Assembly (NCBI GenBank): GCA_013178305.1
Contig: JABLXB010000007.1
Span: forward strand, 219,562-283,561
DNA from: Bacillota bacterium
Lineage (GTDB): Bacteria; Bacillota; Sulfobacillia; JABLXB01
Direction of reading: 5' to 3'
DNA length: 64,000 nt
The notes beneath the pieces were generated by a model, which did not search any database, was not told the DNA's origin, and saw nothing but the letters and a program-made list of their open reading frames with translations. Both the position numbers and the translations under genes were made by a program. Position 1 is the first letter of the stretch. Each line of letters starts with the position of its first letter. Shown here in pieces: positions 1-8,200 of the stretch.

Positions 1-2
1 CC

Positions 3-86
3 GCAACTGAGCCGGAGTCCGCCGAGCCGGTCGGGGATACTGGTCCGGAGCCAGGCCCAGAGCAAGGTTCGGAGCAGGGGTCGTAA
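3..86 (+). CDS. C-terminal tail of a gene cut by the window edge (possibly rpoZ, RNA polymerase omega)
   Basis: The frame starting at base 3 is open from the window edge to a TAA at 84-86 and encodes a Glu/Pro/Gly-rich acidic tail ending in EQGSEQGS. Omega subunits of many Bacillota end in an acidic low-complexity extension, and rpoZ commonly sits directly upstream of coaBC. The identification therefore rests on context and composition only. No domain is visible in the 27 remaining codons. Confidence 0.3.
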   Translation, partial: ATEPESAEPVGDTGPEPGPEQGSEQGS

Positions 87-134
87 CGGCGCCTGTAATC
101 AGGCTACCCGCCTGATCCGGCGTATTCATCCGGG

Positions 135-1439
135 GTGATTCAAGTGCTTGAAGGGCGACGCGTCGGCCTTGGGGTCAGCGGGGGAATCGCGGCGTACAAG
201 GCGCTCGACCTGTGCAGCCGTCTCAGGCAGATGGGCGCGGAAGTCCAGGTGGTGATGACTGAGAACGCGACCAGGCTTATCGCGCCTCTCGCGTTTCAGA
301 CGCTGTCCGGGAACCCCGTCATCCACGCGATGTTCGATGAACCCGCCCGCTGGAACGTCGAGCACATCGCGTTCGCACAGTGGGTCGAGGTGATGGTCGT
401 CGCGCCCGCCACAGCCAACGTGATCGGGAAGGTCGCGGCGGGGATCGCCGACGACTTCCTGACCACCTCGATCATGGCTACCAGGGCGAAGGTGCTGTTT
501 GCGCCGGCCATGAACTCGGCGATGTACGAGAACCCCATCGTGCAGTCGAACATCGAGAGGCTTCGTTCGCTGGGCTACGAGTTCATCGAGCCCGAGAGCG
601 GCTGGCTGGCGTGCGGCGAGTCCGGCAAGGGCCGCCTGGCGCCGGTGGAGGACATCGTTGACAGGATCGTGCGGGTGCTCGGCGCCGGCGCCGCCGCCGG
701 CGGGGACGCTGTGGCCGGCGGTACGAAGGGAGCGACTGCGCCGGCGGGGACTGTGGCGACTGGTGTCCCGGTGGTGGCCGCAGACCTGCGCGGCAAGACG
801 GTCATGGTGACCGCGGGGCCTACGAGGGAGTACTTCGACCCCGTGAGGTATATATCCAACCCATCCTCCGGCAAGATGGGCTTCGAGATCGCCCGCGAGG
901 CCCGCGACCGCGGCGCACGCGTCATCCTCGTGAGCGGCCCCGTGTCACTGGAGCCGCCCGCCGGTGTCGAGTACATCCCCGTCGTCACCACTGCGGAAAT
1001 GAGGGACGCGGTGATCTCGCGGCTGGAATCCTGCGACGCCCTAATCAAGTCAGCGGCCGTGTGCGACTACCGGCCGGCCGTCATACACGACAAGAAGATC
1101 AAGAAGGACGGGCGCGGCCTGGACATTCACTTTGAGCCCAACCCCGATATCCTCTTCGAGGCAGGACAAAGAAAGGGTCGCACGATACTTGTGGGGTTCG
1201 CCGCGGAGACGGATAACCTCGTCCCCAACGCCGTGGCGAAGATACGCAAGAAGAACCTCGACCTCATCGTGGTCAACGACGTCACTCAACAGGGCGCCGG
1301 CTTCGGCACGGACACCAACGCCGCCAAGATCATCGACCCCGAGGGTAATGTACACGAAGTGTCGCTCACCTCGAAGCGGGAGATGGCGCGGATCATCGTC
1401 GACCGCGTGGCCGGTCTGCTAAAAACCTGCGGAGAATGA
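135..1439 (+). CDS. coaBC: Bifunctional phosphopantothenoylcysteine decarboxylase / phosphopantothenate-cysteine ligase
   Basis: Catalyses two consecutive cytoplasmic steps of coenzyme A synthesis: CTP-dependent ligation of cysteine to 4'-phosphopantothenate, then FMN-dependent decarboxylation. The CoaC half (about 1-180) has the flavin-site histidine in EHIAFA (H77), the PAMN motif (N127) and the substrate-clamp cysteine in WLACGESGKGR (C160). The CoaB half (about 215-434) has AGPTREYFDPVR, NPSSGKMG, SAAVCDYRP, the lysine-rich KKIKK and VGFAAETDN. The halves are joined by an unusually Gly/Ala/Thr-rich linker (about 188-218), longer than usual. The GTG at 135 is the first start in frame; no strong ribosome site precedes it, and a GTG at 144 is an alternative. 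Length is close to the family norm of about 400. Confidence 0.95.
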   Translation: MIQVLEGRRVGLGVSGGIAAYKALDLCSRLRQMGAEVQVVMTENATRLIAPLAFQTLSGNPVIHAMFDEPARWNVEHIAFAQWVEVMVVAPATANVIGKVAAGIADDFLTTSIMATRAKVLFAPAMNSAMYENPIVQSNIERLRSLGYEFIEPESGWLACGESGKGRLAPVEDIVDRIVRVLGAGAAAGGDAVAGGTKGATAPAGTVATGVPVVAADLRGKTVMVTAGPTREYFDPVRYISNPSSGKMGFEIAREARDRGARVILVSGPVSLEPPAGVEYIPVVTTAEMRDAVISRLESCDALIKSAAVCDYRPAVIHDKKIKKDGRGLDIHFEPNPDILFEAGQRKGRTILVGFAAETDNLVPNAVAKIRKKNLDLIVVNDVTQQGAGFGTDTNAAKIIDPEGNVHEVSLTSKREMARIIVDRVAGLLKTCGE

Positions 1440-1587
1440 TCGGGGCCTACCTTGTCATCCCACCGATACCCGAGCGTCGTGGGCTTGCCCATGCATGTGA
1501 CCTTCCTGCTGCCGGGCCGGTTCACCCGCTTTACTTACCACATCGGACGCCACTTCTTGTCTTTGGACCGCCGGGGAAAACCGTTGC

Positions 1588-1615
1588 ACATCGGATTGAC
1601 ATAAGTCATAAGATA
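1588..1615 (+). promoter_or_regulatory. Candidate mother-cell (SigK/SigE-type) sporulation promoter
   Basis: CATAAGATA at 1607-1615 fits the SigK -10 pattern CATANNNTA. ACA at 1588-1590 lies 16 bases upstream, where SigK promoters carry AC. The start codon of the following SPOCS gene is 33 bases after the -10. A TTGACA occurs at 1596 but has no suitably spaced SigA -10. Pattern match only; the matching arrangement in front of the paralogue at 2827 raises confidence. Confidence 0.4.
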
Positions 1616-1647
1616 TGGTGACCCCAGGGAGAAAGGAGGTCAAGACA

Positions 1648-2142
1648 ATGGCGAAGGTTCAGATCGTTGGACTCGCAGACCCCGCGACTTATCCCGTCGC
1701 TCCAACCATGTTCACCCAGATTGCCCTAGTTGACACGCTGGTTGCCTCTGAGTTGAAGCCCCCGATAGAACAGCTGATCACGGTCTTCATCGATGTGTCC
1801 ATTGATTCGGTGCGCATAGTCCAGACGCCGATAGGGACCTCACTAGGTGGGCAGATCCTGTTGGGGGCCAAGGCGGTCATCGAAGGGACGGTCAACCAGA
1901 AGATGACGTATGTCGCGGCGGCGCCCGATCAACCGGTCCACGCCTTCGAGGGAACCATCCCGTTCAGTACTTTCATAGTGGTTCCCCCGACGGTTGGTGG
2001 CATACCCATCGTGGACCTGTTGGGTGCGATCAAGGTAACCCCATTTATTGAGGACGTGTTCGTAAATGTCACCTCGCCCAGGTCGGTATTCAAAAATGTC
2101 ATTCTGTTCTTGAATCTGACGATTGCCACTCCGCTGCCCTGA
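1648..2142 (+). CDS. SPOCS/DUF3794 domain sporulation-associated protein
   Basis: 164-residue protein made almost wholly of one SPOCS (DUF3794) domain, the domain found in SipL and other spore coat/exosporium-associated proteins. The diagnostic core is visible: IEGTVNQKMTYVA followed by QPVHAFEGTIPFSTF, then a hydrophobic C-terminal beta stretch ending in ILFLNLTIA. No signal peptide or LysM domain is present, so it is probably a soluble mother-cell protein. The start is the ATG at 1648 because AAAGGAGGT lies 8 bases upstream; a frame extension to 1615 has no ribosome site. It faces a paralogue (2309-2827) in a convergent pair with about 165 bases between the stops. The exact role is unknown; a coat-structure role is inferred. 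Confidence 0.75.
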   Translation: MAKVQIVGLADPATYPVAPTMFTQIALVDTLVASELKPPIEQLITVFIDVSIDSVRIVQTPIGTSLGGQILLGAKAVIEGTVNQKMTYVAAAPDQPVHAFEGTIPFSTFIVVPPTVGGIPIVDLLGAIKVTPFIEDVFVNVTSPRSVFKNVILFLNLTIATPLP

Positions 2143-2195
2143 CGGGCGTCGAGATTGGTAATGAGGCGAGAATGAGATAGCAAAAACCCGTCGCC

Positions 2196-2237
2196 TGTGG
2201 GGGAGAGCCGGCATTCGCGCCCGCCCCCTCCCCCACA
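2196..2237. terminator. Hairpin between convergent SPOCS genes
   Basis: A perfect 10-bp inverted repeat, TGTGGGGGAG at 2196-2205 and CTCCCCCACA at 2228-2237, encloses 22 bases between the two convergent stops. No T-run follows on either strand, so bidirectional termination is inferred from position only. Confidence 0.35.
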
Positions 2238-2308
2238 CACTCGGAGAGACCCCATTTTCGGTCGATCCATCGAGGGAAGTGTTCGGTCCCTGGAACCGAT
2301 AGGCCGGC

Positions 2309-2827
2309 CTAAGACTGTCTCGGCTTATGGGGTTGGGATAACAAGTTGGTTATGGAGACGTCCAGGAACAGGATAATGTTCTTGAAGATTTTTCTCGGCG
2401 AGACTACATCGACAAAGACGTCCTCAACAAACGGCGTTACCTTGAATGCTTTTAGTAGATCATTAACGGGCACACAGTTCACCGATGGTGGGATGACTAC
2501 GAATGTGCTGAATGGTACGGAACCTTCGACCGCGTGGACGGGTTGGTCTGGCTCGGAGGCCACGTAAGTGATTTTCTCGTCAATGTTTCCCTCGACCACC
2601 AGTTTACAGCCGGTCAACCGCAATCCGGAAACGGATGTTCCTACCGGGGTTTGGATTATTCTAGTCGATTTCAATGTGACATCCAGCAACACGCTGACGA
2701 GCTGCTCTATCGGAGGCTTGGGTTCAGGGACGTCTACTGTATCCATCACGGCGATCTCGGTGAACATCGTGGGAGCGATGGGGAACGACTCCGGGTCGGC
2801 CAGGCCGACGATCTGAACGTTCAACAT
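2309..2827 (-). CDS. SPOCS/DUF3794 domain protein, paralogue of the 1648-2142 product
   Basis: 172 residues, collinear along their whole length with the protein at 1648-2142: both begin with VQIVGLADP, share APTMFT, PPIEQL, PVGTS/PIGTS, the SPOCS core (VEGNIDEKITYVA, HAVEGSVPFSTF) and a final hydrophobic strand. The C-terminus adds about 10 polar residues. The start is the ATG at 2827, preceded by AGGAGGGG; an upstream ATG at 2848 lies before that ribosome site. The genes are in inverted orientation, so this is an inverted duplication rather than a tandem one. A sporulation-type promoter motif sits upstream (2861-2887). Function beyond the spore-coat-associated domain is unknown. Confidence 0.75.
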   Translation of the reverse strand: MLNVQIVGLADPESFPIAPTMFTEIAVMDTVDVPEPKPPIEQLVSVLLDVTLKSTRIIQTPVGTSVSGLRLTGCKLVVEGNIDEKITYVASEPDQPVHAVEGSVPFSTFVVIPPSVNCVPVNDLLKAFKVTPFVEDVFVDVVSPRKIFKNIILFLDVSITNLLSQPHKPRQS

Positions 2828-2860
2828 GCATCCATCCCCTCCTGGCATGCTGCCACTCGC

Positions 2861-2887
2861 ATAATATGAGCGTTGCCTGGAAGTGGT
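2861..2887 (-). promoter_or_regulatory. Candidate mother-cell sporulation promoter
   Basis: Read on the minus strand, CATATTAT (2868-2861) resembles SigE/SigK -10 elements, and ACCA (2887-2884) lies 15 bases upstream at the -35 position. The distance from the -10 to the ATG at 2827 is nearly the same as for the paralogue on the plus strand. Motif-based and unproven. Confidence 0.35.
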
Positions 2888-3043
2888 GCACGAACGACCT
2901 GAGCTCGTTATGTCGCGGTTCTGCGCTTCGCTGCAGGACTGCTGTGTCCTTAAAGGGCGCCTCTTTCGGTGGCCGACTCATCTGAGTGAGGCAGGGTGGG
3001 TGGTTTTGCTGCTGAGGCCCGTCGAACGGGCCCAGTGGAACAC

Positions 3044-3838
3044 TCACGCCTGTATTATGCCGGCGTAGGGTCCGAAGTTCTGCACGGCCCACGAGCGGGC
3101 CTGCTCTGGCCGGAGGCTTCGCCCGGAAAAGAACAGTGCCTCGACCACACGCAGGATCCACACGTCCACGGGAACGACCTCGTATTTCTGCAGACCATAC
3201 AGGAGTACGCAGTCGGCAACCTTCCCGCCGACACCGGGCACTCCCATAAGCGTGCGCCGTGCTTCTTCGACTGGCAGGCGGCGCAACCCCTCGAGGTCGA
3301 GATCACCTGAATCCACCATTCGCGCCGCGGCGCGCAGGTAGGGCGCGCGGTAACCGAGGCCGGCGCGCCTGAGATCCTCGTCGCTGGCCACGGCAAGGCG
3401 ACGGGATGACGGGAATGCCCCCATGGGCGAGCACATCGAGCAGACATTGCCCACACACCGCGTGATGCGGGGGACGTTGTTGTTCTGGGAGACTATGAAG
3501 CAGACCAGCGCCTCCCACGGGTCCTGTCGTAGAACCCTCAGCCCTCGCGAGAACTCCAGCGCCGGTCTCAATTCGGGTAAACGGTCTGCGACATCCGTCC
3601 TGATTGCCTCGTAGTCCCTGTCGAGATCGAGGTAGCGGCACACGCTCACCGCAGTGTGGCCGGCGTCTTGGCTGTCGTGCCGTATGATGAGGCCCGGACC
3701 TTCCTGCTTGAGTTGCACCGCCATGTTATCGATGTAACCAGAGAACCAGTCGCCACCCTGCGACCACCGGAAGGCCTGGCCGGACAGCAGCGTGGCAGGC
3801 AGATTGAGGTCGGAAACCGTGATCCTGGTCTCGGCCAA
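3044..3838 (-). CDS. 8-oxoguanine DNA glycosylase (OGG family), interrupted near the C-terminus
   Basis: HhH-GPD base-excision repair enzyme that removes oxidised guanine and nicks via its catalytic lysine. Visible family features: QAFRW (21-25), SQNNNVPRI (117-125), the helix-hairpin-helix GVPGVGGKVADC with the lysine nucleophile K206, and VPVDVWI with the catalytic aspartate D225. The reading frame stops at a TGA (3044-3046) right after GPYAGIIQA. After that TGA the same frame continues for 21 codons starting VFHWAR, which matches the family's terminal YLFHYAR-type helix, to a stop at 2978-2980. The natural gene therefore probably spans 2978-3838. The start is TTG at 3838 with no strong ribosome site. 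It is divergent from priA. Confidence 0.85.
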   Translation of the reverse strand: MAETRITVSDLNLPATLLSGQAFRWSQGGDWFSGYIDNMAVQLKQEGPGLIIRHDSQDAGHTAVSVCRYLDLDRDYEAIRTDVADRLPELRPALEFSRGLRVLRQDPWEALVCFIVSQNNNVPRITRCVGNVCSMCSPMGAFPSSRRLAVASDEDLRRAGLGYRAPYLRAAARMVDSGDLDLEGLRRLPVEEARRTLMGVPGVGGKVADCVLLYGLQKYEVVPVDVWILRVVEALFFSGRSLRPEQARSWAVQNFGPYAGIIQA

Positions 3839-4030
3839 GGCGGACAGACCACTCCATTCTGCGGTGGGATTCCCGCGCGGACGGCGCGGGAAGGCCGCGG
3901 GCCGGCCGCGCGCGTGCCCGGCTCGCGAGTGCCTGCAAGGCGCGCGACACGCGGCGTTCTTTCAGTCGATCATAGGAAAATGGGCGGGCGGTGTCAAACA
4001 CCGTCGGCATGAGCCAAGGACGGTGACGCA

Positions 4031-6649
4031 TTGGAAACGCAGCGCCTCGTCGAGGTAGCCGTAGATATAAGGTCCCAGAGCTTCTGGGGGACGTACACAT
4101 ATTCAGTGCCGGGGTCGCTCGAGGGCCGTGTGACGCCGGGGTCTGTCGTCGTCGTGCCTTTTGGTTCGCGCAGGGTCAGGGGGTTCGTCGTACGATATTC
4201 GGATCTCACGCAGGCGGTTCAGCCACCGCAAACGCATGGCACGCGACACACGCCTCCGCTCGAGGGCGAGCCCCGCAGCGGGACCATGCAGGTCGCCGGC
4301 CACCAGATCAAGGGCATCATCAGCGTGGTTGAGCCGAATCCCGCGCTAGGCCCGGAGATGATGGGACTCGCCCAGGCAGTTGCCGCCGAATACTGTAGCC
4401 CCGTCCAGATGGCGCTCCGCGCCATGCTCCCGCCGGCCATGGCCGGGCAGAGCCGCAGGCTCGTCGGGCTGGCGGTAGACGAGGCGGGCGTGGAAGCCCT
4501 GTCGGGGCCGTTGACGCCCGCGGAGGCGAGCGTCGTGGACCTCCTGGTGGACGAGGGTGAGCGAACGCCCGCCGAACTCGCCGAGGCGACGGGGCTCCGC
4601 GACATCGAGAGGGTGCTGAGGACGCTCAGGGTGCGGGGAATCGTCCGCGTCGAGACGGTGTTCAAGGCGCCACGCGGGGTAAGGATGGCCTGGGAGGCCT
4701 CACTCGCGCGCGAGGTAACCCAGGAGGAACTCAGCGTACTATCGGGTTCTGCGCCGCGCCGCGCGGAGCTCTTGAAGGTGCTTATAGCCGAAGGGCGGCC
4801 CATGGCGGCCGCGGAGGCGGTGAGGAGGTCGGGAGCTGGGCAGTCGAGTTTGAAGGCTCTCGAGAAGGCGGGCCTCGTCAGGCTCGAGCGCGTGCGGGCG
4901 AGTACGATGACGGGCACGGTGGCGGGCGCCATACTGGGCGCGTCGGTGGGCGGGGTATCGCCCGGCTCGGCAGCAGCCGCGGCCACCGGCGGGCCGGCGC
5001 CTGGCCACTCGATGACGGGACGCCTCTACCGCCCGCAGCCGCTTGGTGAGGCTCACGAACGGGTGGCGGCGGAACTCATCCAGCAGGTGCGCGACGGTGG
5101 GCGGGCTGTCCTGCTTGTGGGCGGCACGGCCGCGGAGAGGACCGGCGTCTATGCTGCGATAGTGGATCAACTGGCGCGCGGCGGCCGGAACGCGATCGTC
5201 CTGGTCCCGGAGATAGCGCTGACTCCCAGGCGCAGGCTGGAACTGTCGTCGAGGTTCGCGGGCAGCGTCGTCATGCTACATAGCGGCCTGCCCGCGGGGG
5301 AACGATACGCTCACTGGAAACGAATAGCAGAAGGCGACGTCGACGTGGTCGTCGGCACGAGGTCCGCGGTGTTCGCACCGGTGCCGCGCCTGGCTGCCAT
5401 CATAGTTGACGACGAGCATCACGAGGGATACAAGCAGACCGAGGGGAGCCCGAGGTACAACGCGCGGGACGTGGCGCTCATGAGGAGTATGCGGCAGGGC
5501 GGTACGGTCATCCTGGGCAGTGCGACCCCGTCGGTGGAGTCGTACTATCACGCTTCCAACGGGGCCTATGGGATACTCCAAGTGCCCGAATCCAGCGTTC
5601 ACCTCCGCCCGGCGTGCCATACTGTCGACATGAGGGAGGAACTGAAGCGCGGCAACAGGTCCCTACTGTCGCTCAAGCTCCAGGACGAGGTTCACTCGGC
5701 CCTGTCGAGCGACAAGCGCGCTGTCCTGTTTCTGAACAGGAGGGGCTTCTCGTCGTTCGTTCTCTGCAGGGAATGCGGTTTTAGCCTGCGCTGCCCCAAC
5801 TGTGACGTGACGTACACGTACCACCGCCCGGGGGTGCTGAAGTGCCACTACTGCGGCCACGAGGAACCTGCCCCTGACGTCTGCCCGAAGTGCGGCGGGA
5901 GGCGGGTGCGCCCCTTCGGGGCGGGCACGCAGCGGGTCGAGGAAGAGGTCCGCAGGCTCTTCCCGGACGCGCGCGTGGTCAGGGTCGACCTCGACACGGC
6001 TTCGCGCAGGTCGTCGTACGATGCGCTTGTCAGGGGATTCGCGGAAGGCAAGGCAAACGTCCTGGTCTGTACGCAGATGGTCCTCGGAGATGAGGGCCTC
6101 CCGCACGCCGCAGTGGCCGGCGTACTCTCGGCCGACCTCACGCTGAACCTGCCGGACTTCCGTTCGGCGGAGCGTACGTACCAGCTCCTCTCCCAGGTGA
6201 TAGCGATCTCGGGCGGGCCGGAGAGTGGCGTCGCAGTCATACAGTCGTACGACCCATCACACTACTGTATACAGGCGGCCTGCACGGGCGATTACCGATC
6301 GTTCTATACGTCCGAGATCGAGGGCAGGCGCGAATCCGGCTACCCGCCATTCGGTCACCTTGCGAATGTCGTGATATGGAGCCCCGGCGATGCCGTGGCC
6401 AGGGCGCTGGCGAAGGATGCCGCTAGACACCTTCGGACGCATGGCGGCGGGGGTTTCGAGTTACTCGGGCCGGGCCCCGCGCCATTCCCAAAGCTGAGAG
6501 GGTGGTCCAGGTGGCAGATGCTCATGAAAGGGCCGTCGAGGATCGTGCTGGCTGAGGCGGCGAGGGGCCTATCGCAGGCGCTCGAACGAAAGGTGCGCGC
6601 CGCGAGATCGAGGCTCACGGTAGACGTCGACCCGGTGTCGATGCTATAG
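4031..6649 (+). CDS. priA: Primosomal protein N' (PriA) with degenerate helicase motifs
   Basis: Replication-restart protein of 872 residues. The N-terminal DNA-binding domain (PGSVVVVPFG), winged helix, helicase core and zinc region are in the usual order. Zinc cysteines are intact (CRECG, CPNCD, CHYCG, CPKCGG), as are GSATPSVES and LNLPDFRSAERTYQLL. However, the Walker A segment reads GGTAAERTG (364-372) instead of G-x-T-G-S-G-K-T, replacing the lysine by R370. Motif II reads DDEH (460-463). Motif VI reads QVIAISGG (722-729) instead of QVAGRAGR, losing both arginines. ATP hydrolysis is therefore doubtful although the fold seems kept, a situation known for actinobacterial PriA. A Gly/Ala/Ser-rich insert lies at about 298-330. 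Start is TTG at 4031, with AAGGACGG upstream. Confidence 0.93.
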   Translation: METQRLVEVAVDIRSQSFWGTYTYSVPGSLEGRVTPGSVVVVPFGSRRVRGFVVRYSDLTQAVQPPQTHGTRHTPPLEGEPRSGTMQVAGHQIKGIISVVEPNPALGPEMMGLAQAVAAEYCSPVQMALRAMLPPAMAGQSRRLVGLAVDEAGVEALSGPLTPAEASVVDLLVDEGERTPAELAEATGLRDIERVLRTLRVRGIVRVETVFKAPRGVRMAWEASLAREVTQEELSVLSGSAPRRAELLKVLIAEGRPMAAAEAVRRSGAGQSSLKALEKAGLVRLERVRASTMTGTVAGAILGASVGGVSPGSAAAAATGGPAPGHSMTGRLYRPQPLGEAHERVAAELIQQVRDGGRAVLLVGGTAAERTGVYAAIVDQLARGGRNAIVLVPEIALTPRRRLELSSRFAGSVVMLHSGLPAGERYAHWKRIAEGDVDVVVGTRSAVFAPVPRLAAIIVDDEHHEGYKQTEGSPRYNARDVALMRSMRQGGTVILGSATPSVESYYHASNGAYGILQVPESSVHLRPACHTVDMREELKRGNRSLLSLKLQDEVHSALSSDKRAVLFLNRRGFSSFVLCRECGFSLRCPNCDVTYTYHRPGVLKCHYCGHEEPAPDVCPKCGGRRVRPFGAGTQRVEEEVRRLFPDARVVRVDLDTASRRSSYDALVRGFAEGKANVLVCTQMVLGDEGLPHAAVAGVLSADLTLNLPDFRSAERTYQLLSQVIAISGGPESGVAVIQSYDPSHYCIQAACTGDYRSFYTSEIEGRRESGYPPFGHLANVVIWSPGDAVARALAKDAARHLRTHGGGGFELLGPGPAPFPKLRGWSRWQMLMKGPSRIVLAEAARGLSQALERKVRAARSRLTVDVDPVSML

Positions 6650-6723
6650 TGTGGGCGGTGAAACCGGGAGGAATCAGGGGCGCGAGTTGACTTTTCTGCC
6701 AGGAAGGGCACAGGAGGGCGTAG

Positions 6724-8181
6724 ATGCCGCTTCTTGACATCAGGAAAGATGGGGACCCCGTGCTTCGAGTCAAGACGAAGCCGGTCAAGAATCTGAACGC
6801 CTCAACGAGAAATCTAATCGAGGACATGGTGGACACCATGCGCTCGGCCCGCGGCGTGGGCCTTGCCGCCCCCCAGGTGGGCGTCTCCAAGAGGATAATA
6901 GTGATCGAGACCGACGAGGCCCTCTACGAGTTCGTCAACCCGGAGATCACGTCGGAAGATGGGTCTGAGACCGCCATAGAAGGGTGCCTGAGTGTGCCCG
7001 GGGTCGTCGGCGAAGTCGAGCGGGCGGCGAAGGTACGGGTCAAGGGACTCGACAGGGATGGCAGGACCGTGTGGGTGGACAGCGAGGGGCTGCTTGCCCG
7101 CGTGCTCCAGCACGAGATCGACCATCTCGAGGGCCTGCTGTTCACCGACAAGGCCTCAGCCACGTACGAAACCAGGCCCGACCCCGAACTCGCATCGGCG
7201 AGGCGGCTCAGAGTGGTGTTCATGGGGACCCCCGATTTCGCGGTCCCATCGTTGATAGCGGTGCTACGCGACGCGCACGAGATACTGGCCGTGGTCACGC
7301 GCCCTGACAGGCCGCGCGGTCGCGGGCTGGAACTGTCGCCGTCGCCGGTCAAACAGTCGGCGGTCAAGCACAGGTTCCCGGTGGTGCAGCCGTCGACGTG
7401 CAGGTCCCCTCAGTTCGTCGAGTGGCTCAGGGACGTGAAACCCGACGTGATCGTCGTCGTGGCCTTCGGCCAGATACTCCCACGCGAGGTGCTGGAGATC
7501 CCCTCGCTGGGGTGCATAAACGTGCACGCGTCGCTCCTCCCGAAATACCGCGGCGCGGCGCCCATCAACTGGGCTCTCATAAGGGGCGAGCGGGTTACGG
7601 GAGTCACCACGATGTACATGTCGGAACGCCTTGACGCGGGCGACGTCATACTGCAGAAAGAGGTCGCGGTCTCGCCCGACGACAACGCGGGGACGCTTCA
7701 CGACAAGTTGAAGCATGAGGGTGCGGATCTGCTGACCGTGACCCTCCGGCTCCTGGGCGCGGGAAAGGCGCCGCGCGCCCCGCAGGACGAGTCGCAGGCG
7801 ACATTCGCTCCATCATTGACTTCCAAAGACGAGGTGATAGACTGGAACCGGCCTGCCGGGGACATCCGGAACCACGTGCGCGGCATGAGCCCCTGGCCGG
7901 GGGCGCATACTGTCAAGGATGGCAGGAAGATCAAGGTGCTGGCCGCCACCGTCCTGGATTCCGCGGGGACCGAGATTCATCACTTATTGAGGCGTCAGCC
8001 TGAGGGGGCCGGGCGCGCGGGCCTCGTACTCGCGGCCGACGAGACAAACGGCCTCGTCGTGCAGGCGGGGGAAGGGCTCGTACGCCTGGACGAGGTACAA
8101 CCCGAGGGTGGGCGCAGGATGCCGGCGGCGGACTACCTGAGGGGCGCGCGACTGGCCCCTGGGGATGTCCTCGGAAGATAA
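6724..8181 (+). CDS. def-fmt: Fused peptide deformylase - methionyl-tRNA formyltransferase
   Basis: One uninterrupted 485-codon frame encodes two enzymes usually made from adjacent genes. Residues 1-155 are peptide deformylase, which removes formyl from nascent N-termini: GVGLAAPQ (44-51), EGCLS with metal ligand C88, and QHEIDH with H130, E131 and H134. Residues 161-485 are methionyl-tRNA formyltransferase, which adds that formyl to initiator tRNA: VFMGTPDF (165-172), HASLLPKYRGAAPI, LDAGDVI, and a complete C-terminal OB domain with SPWPGAHT. The junction RRLRVVFMGTP corresponds to the usual fmt start M-R-V-V-F-M-G-T-P with Met replaced by Leu (CTC). A GTG at 7213 preceded by AGGCGG (7201-7206) could still give separate Fmt. 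Both active sites look intact. Confidence 0.95.
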   Translation: MPLLDIRKDGDPVLRVKTKPVKNLNASTRNLIEDMVDTMRSARGVGLAAPQVGVSKRIIVIETDEALYEFVNPEITSEDGSETAIEGCLSVPGVVGEVERAAKVRVKGLDRDGRTVWVDSEGLLARVLQHEIDHLEGLLFTDKASATYETRPDPELASARRLRVVFMGTPDFAVPSLIAVLRDAHEILAVVTRPDRPRGRGLELSPSPVKQSAVKHRFPVVQPSTCRSPQFVEWLRDVKPDVIVVVAFGQILPREVLEIPSLGCINVHASLLPKYRGAAPINWALIRGERVTGVTTMYMSERLDAGDVILQKEVAVSPDDNAGTLHDKLKHEGADLLTVTLRLLGAGKAPRAPQDESQATFAPSLTSKDEVIDWNRPAGDIRNHVRGMSPWPGAHTVKDGRKIKVLAATVLDSAGTEIHHLLRRQPEGAGRAGLVLAADETNGLVVQAGEGLVRLDEVQPEGGRRMPAADYLRGARLAPGDVLGR

Positions 8182-8200
8182 ACCTCACGGAGGGATCGGG

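Noticed and set aside
1596..1601. TTGACA as a SigA -35 for the SPOCS gene
   Set aside because: No TATAAT-like hexamer lies 16-18 bases downstream. The SigK-type reading of the same stretch fits better.
1436..1621. Small plus-strand frame after coaBC
   Set aside because: No ribosome site, starts inside the coaBC stop region, composition not protein-like. It overlaps the putative promoter of the SPOCS gene.
3044..3046. TGA in the OGG gene read as selenocysteine
   Set aside because: The position is a hydrophobic/aromatic one in the family, not a catalytic cysteine, and no obvious stem-loop with SECIS features was seen downstream. Nonsense mutation or readthrough is simpler.
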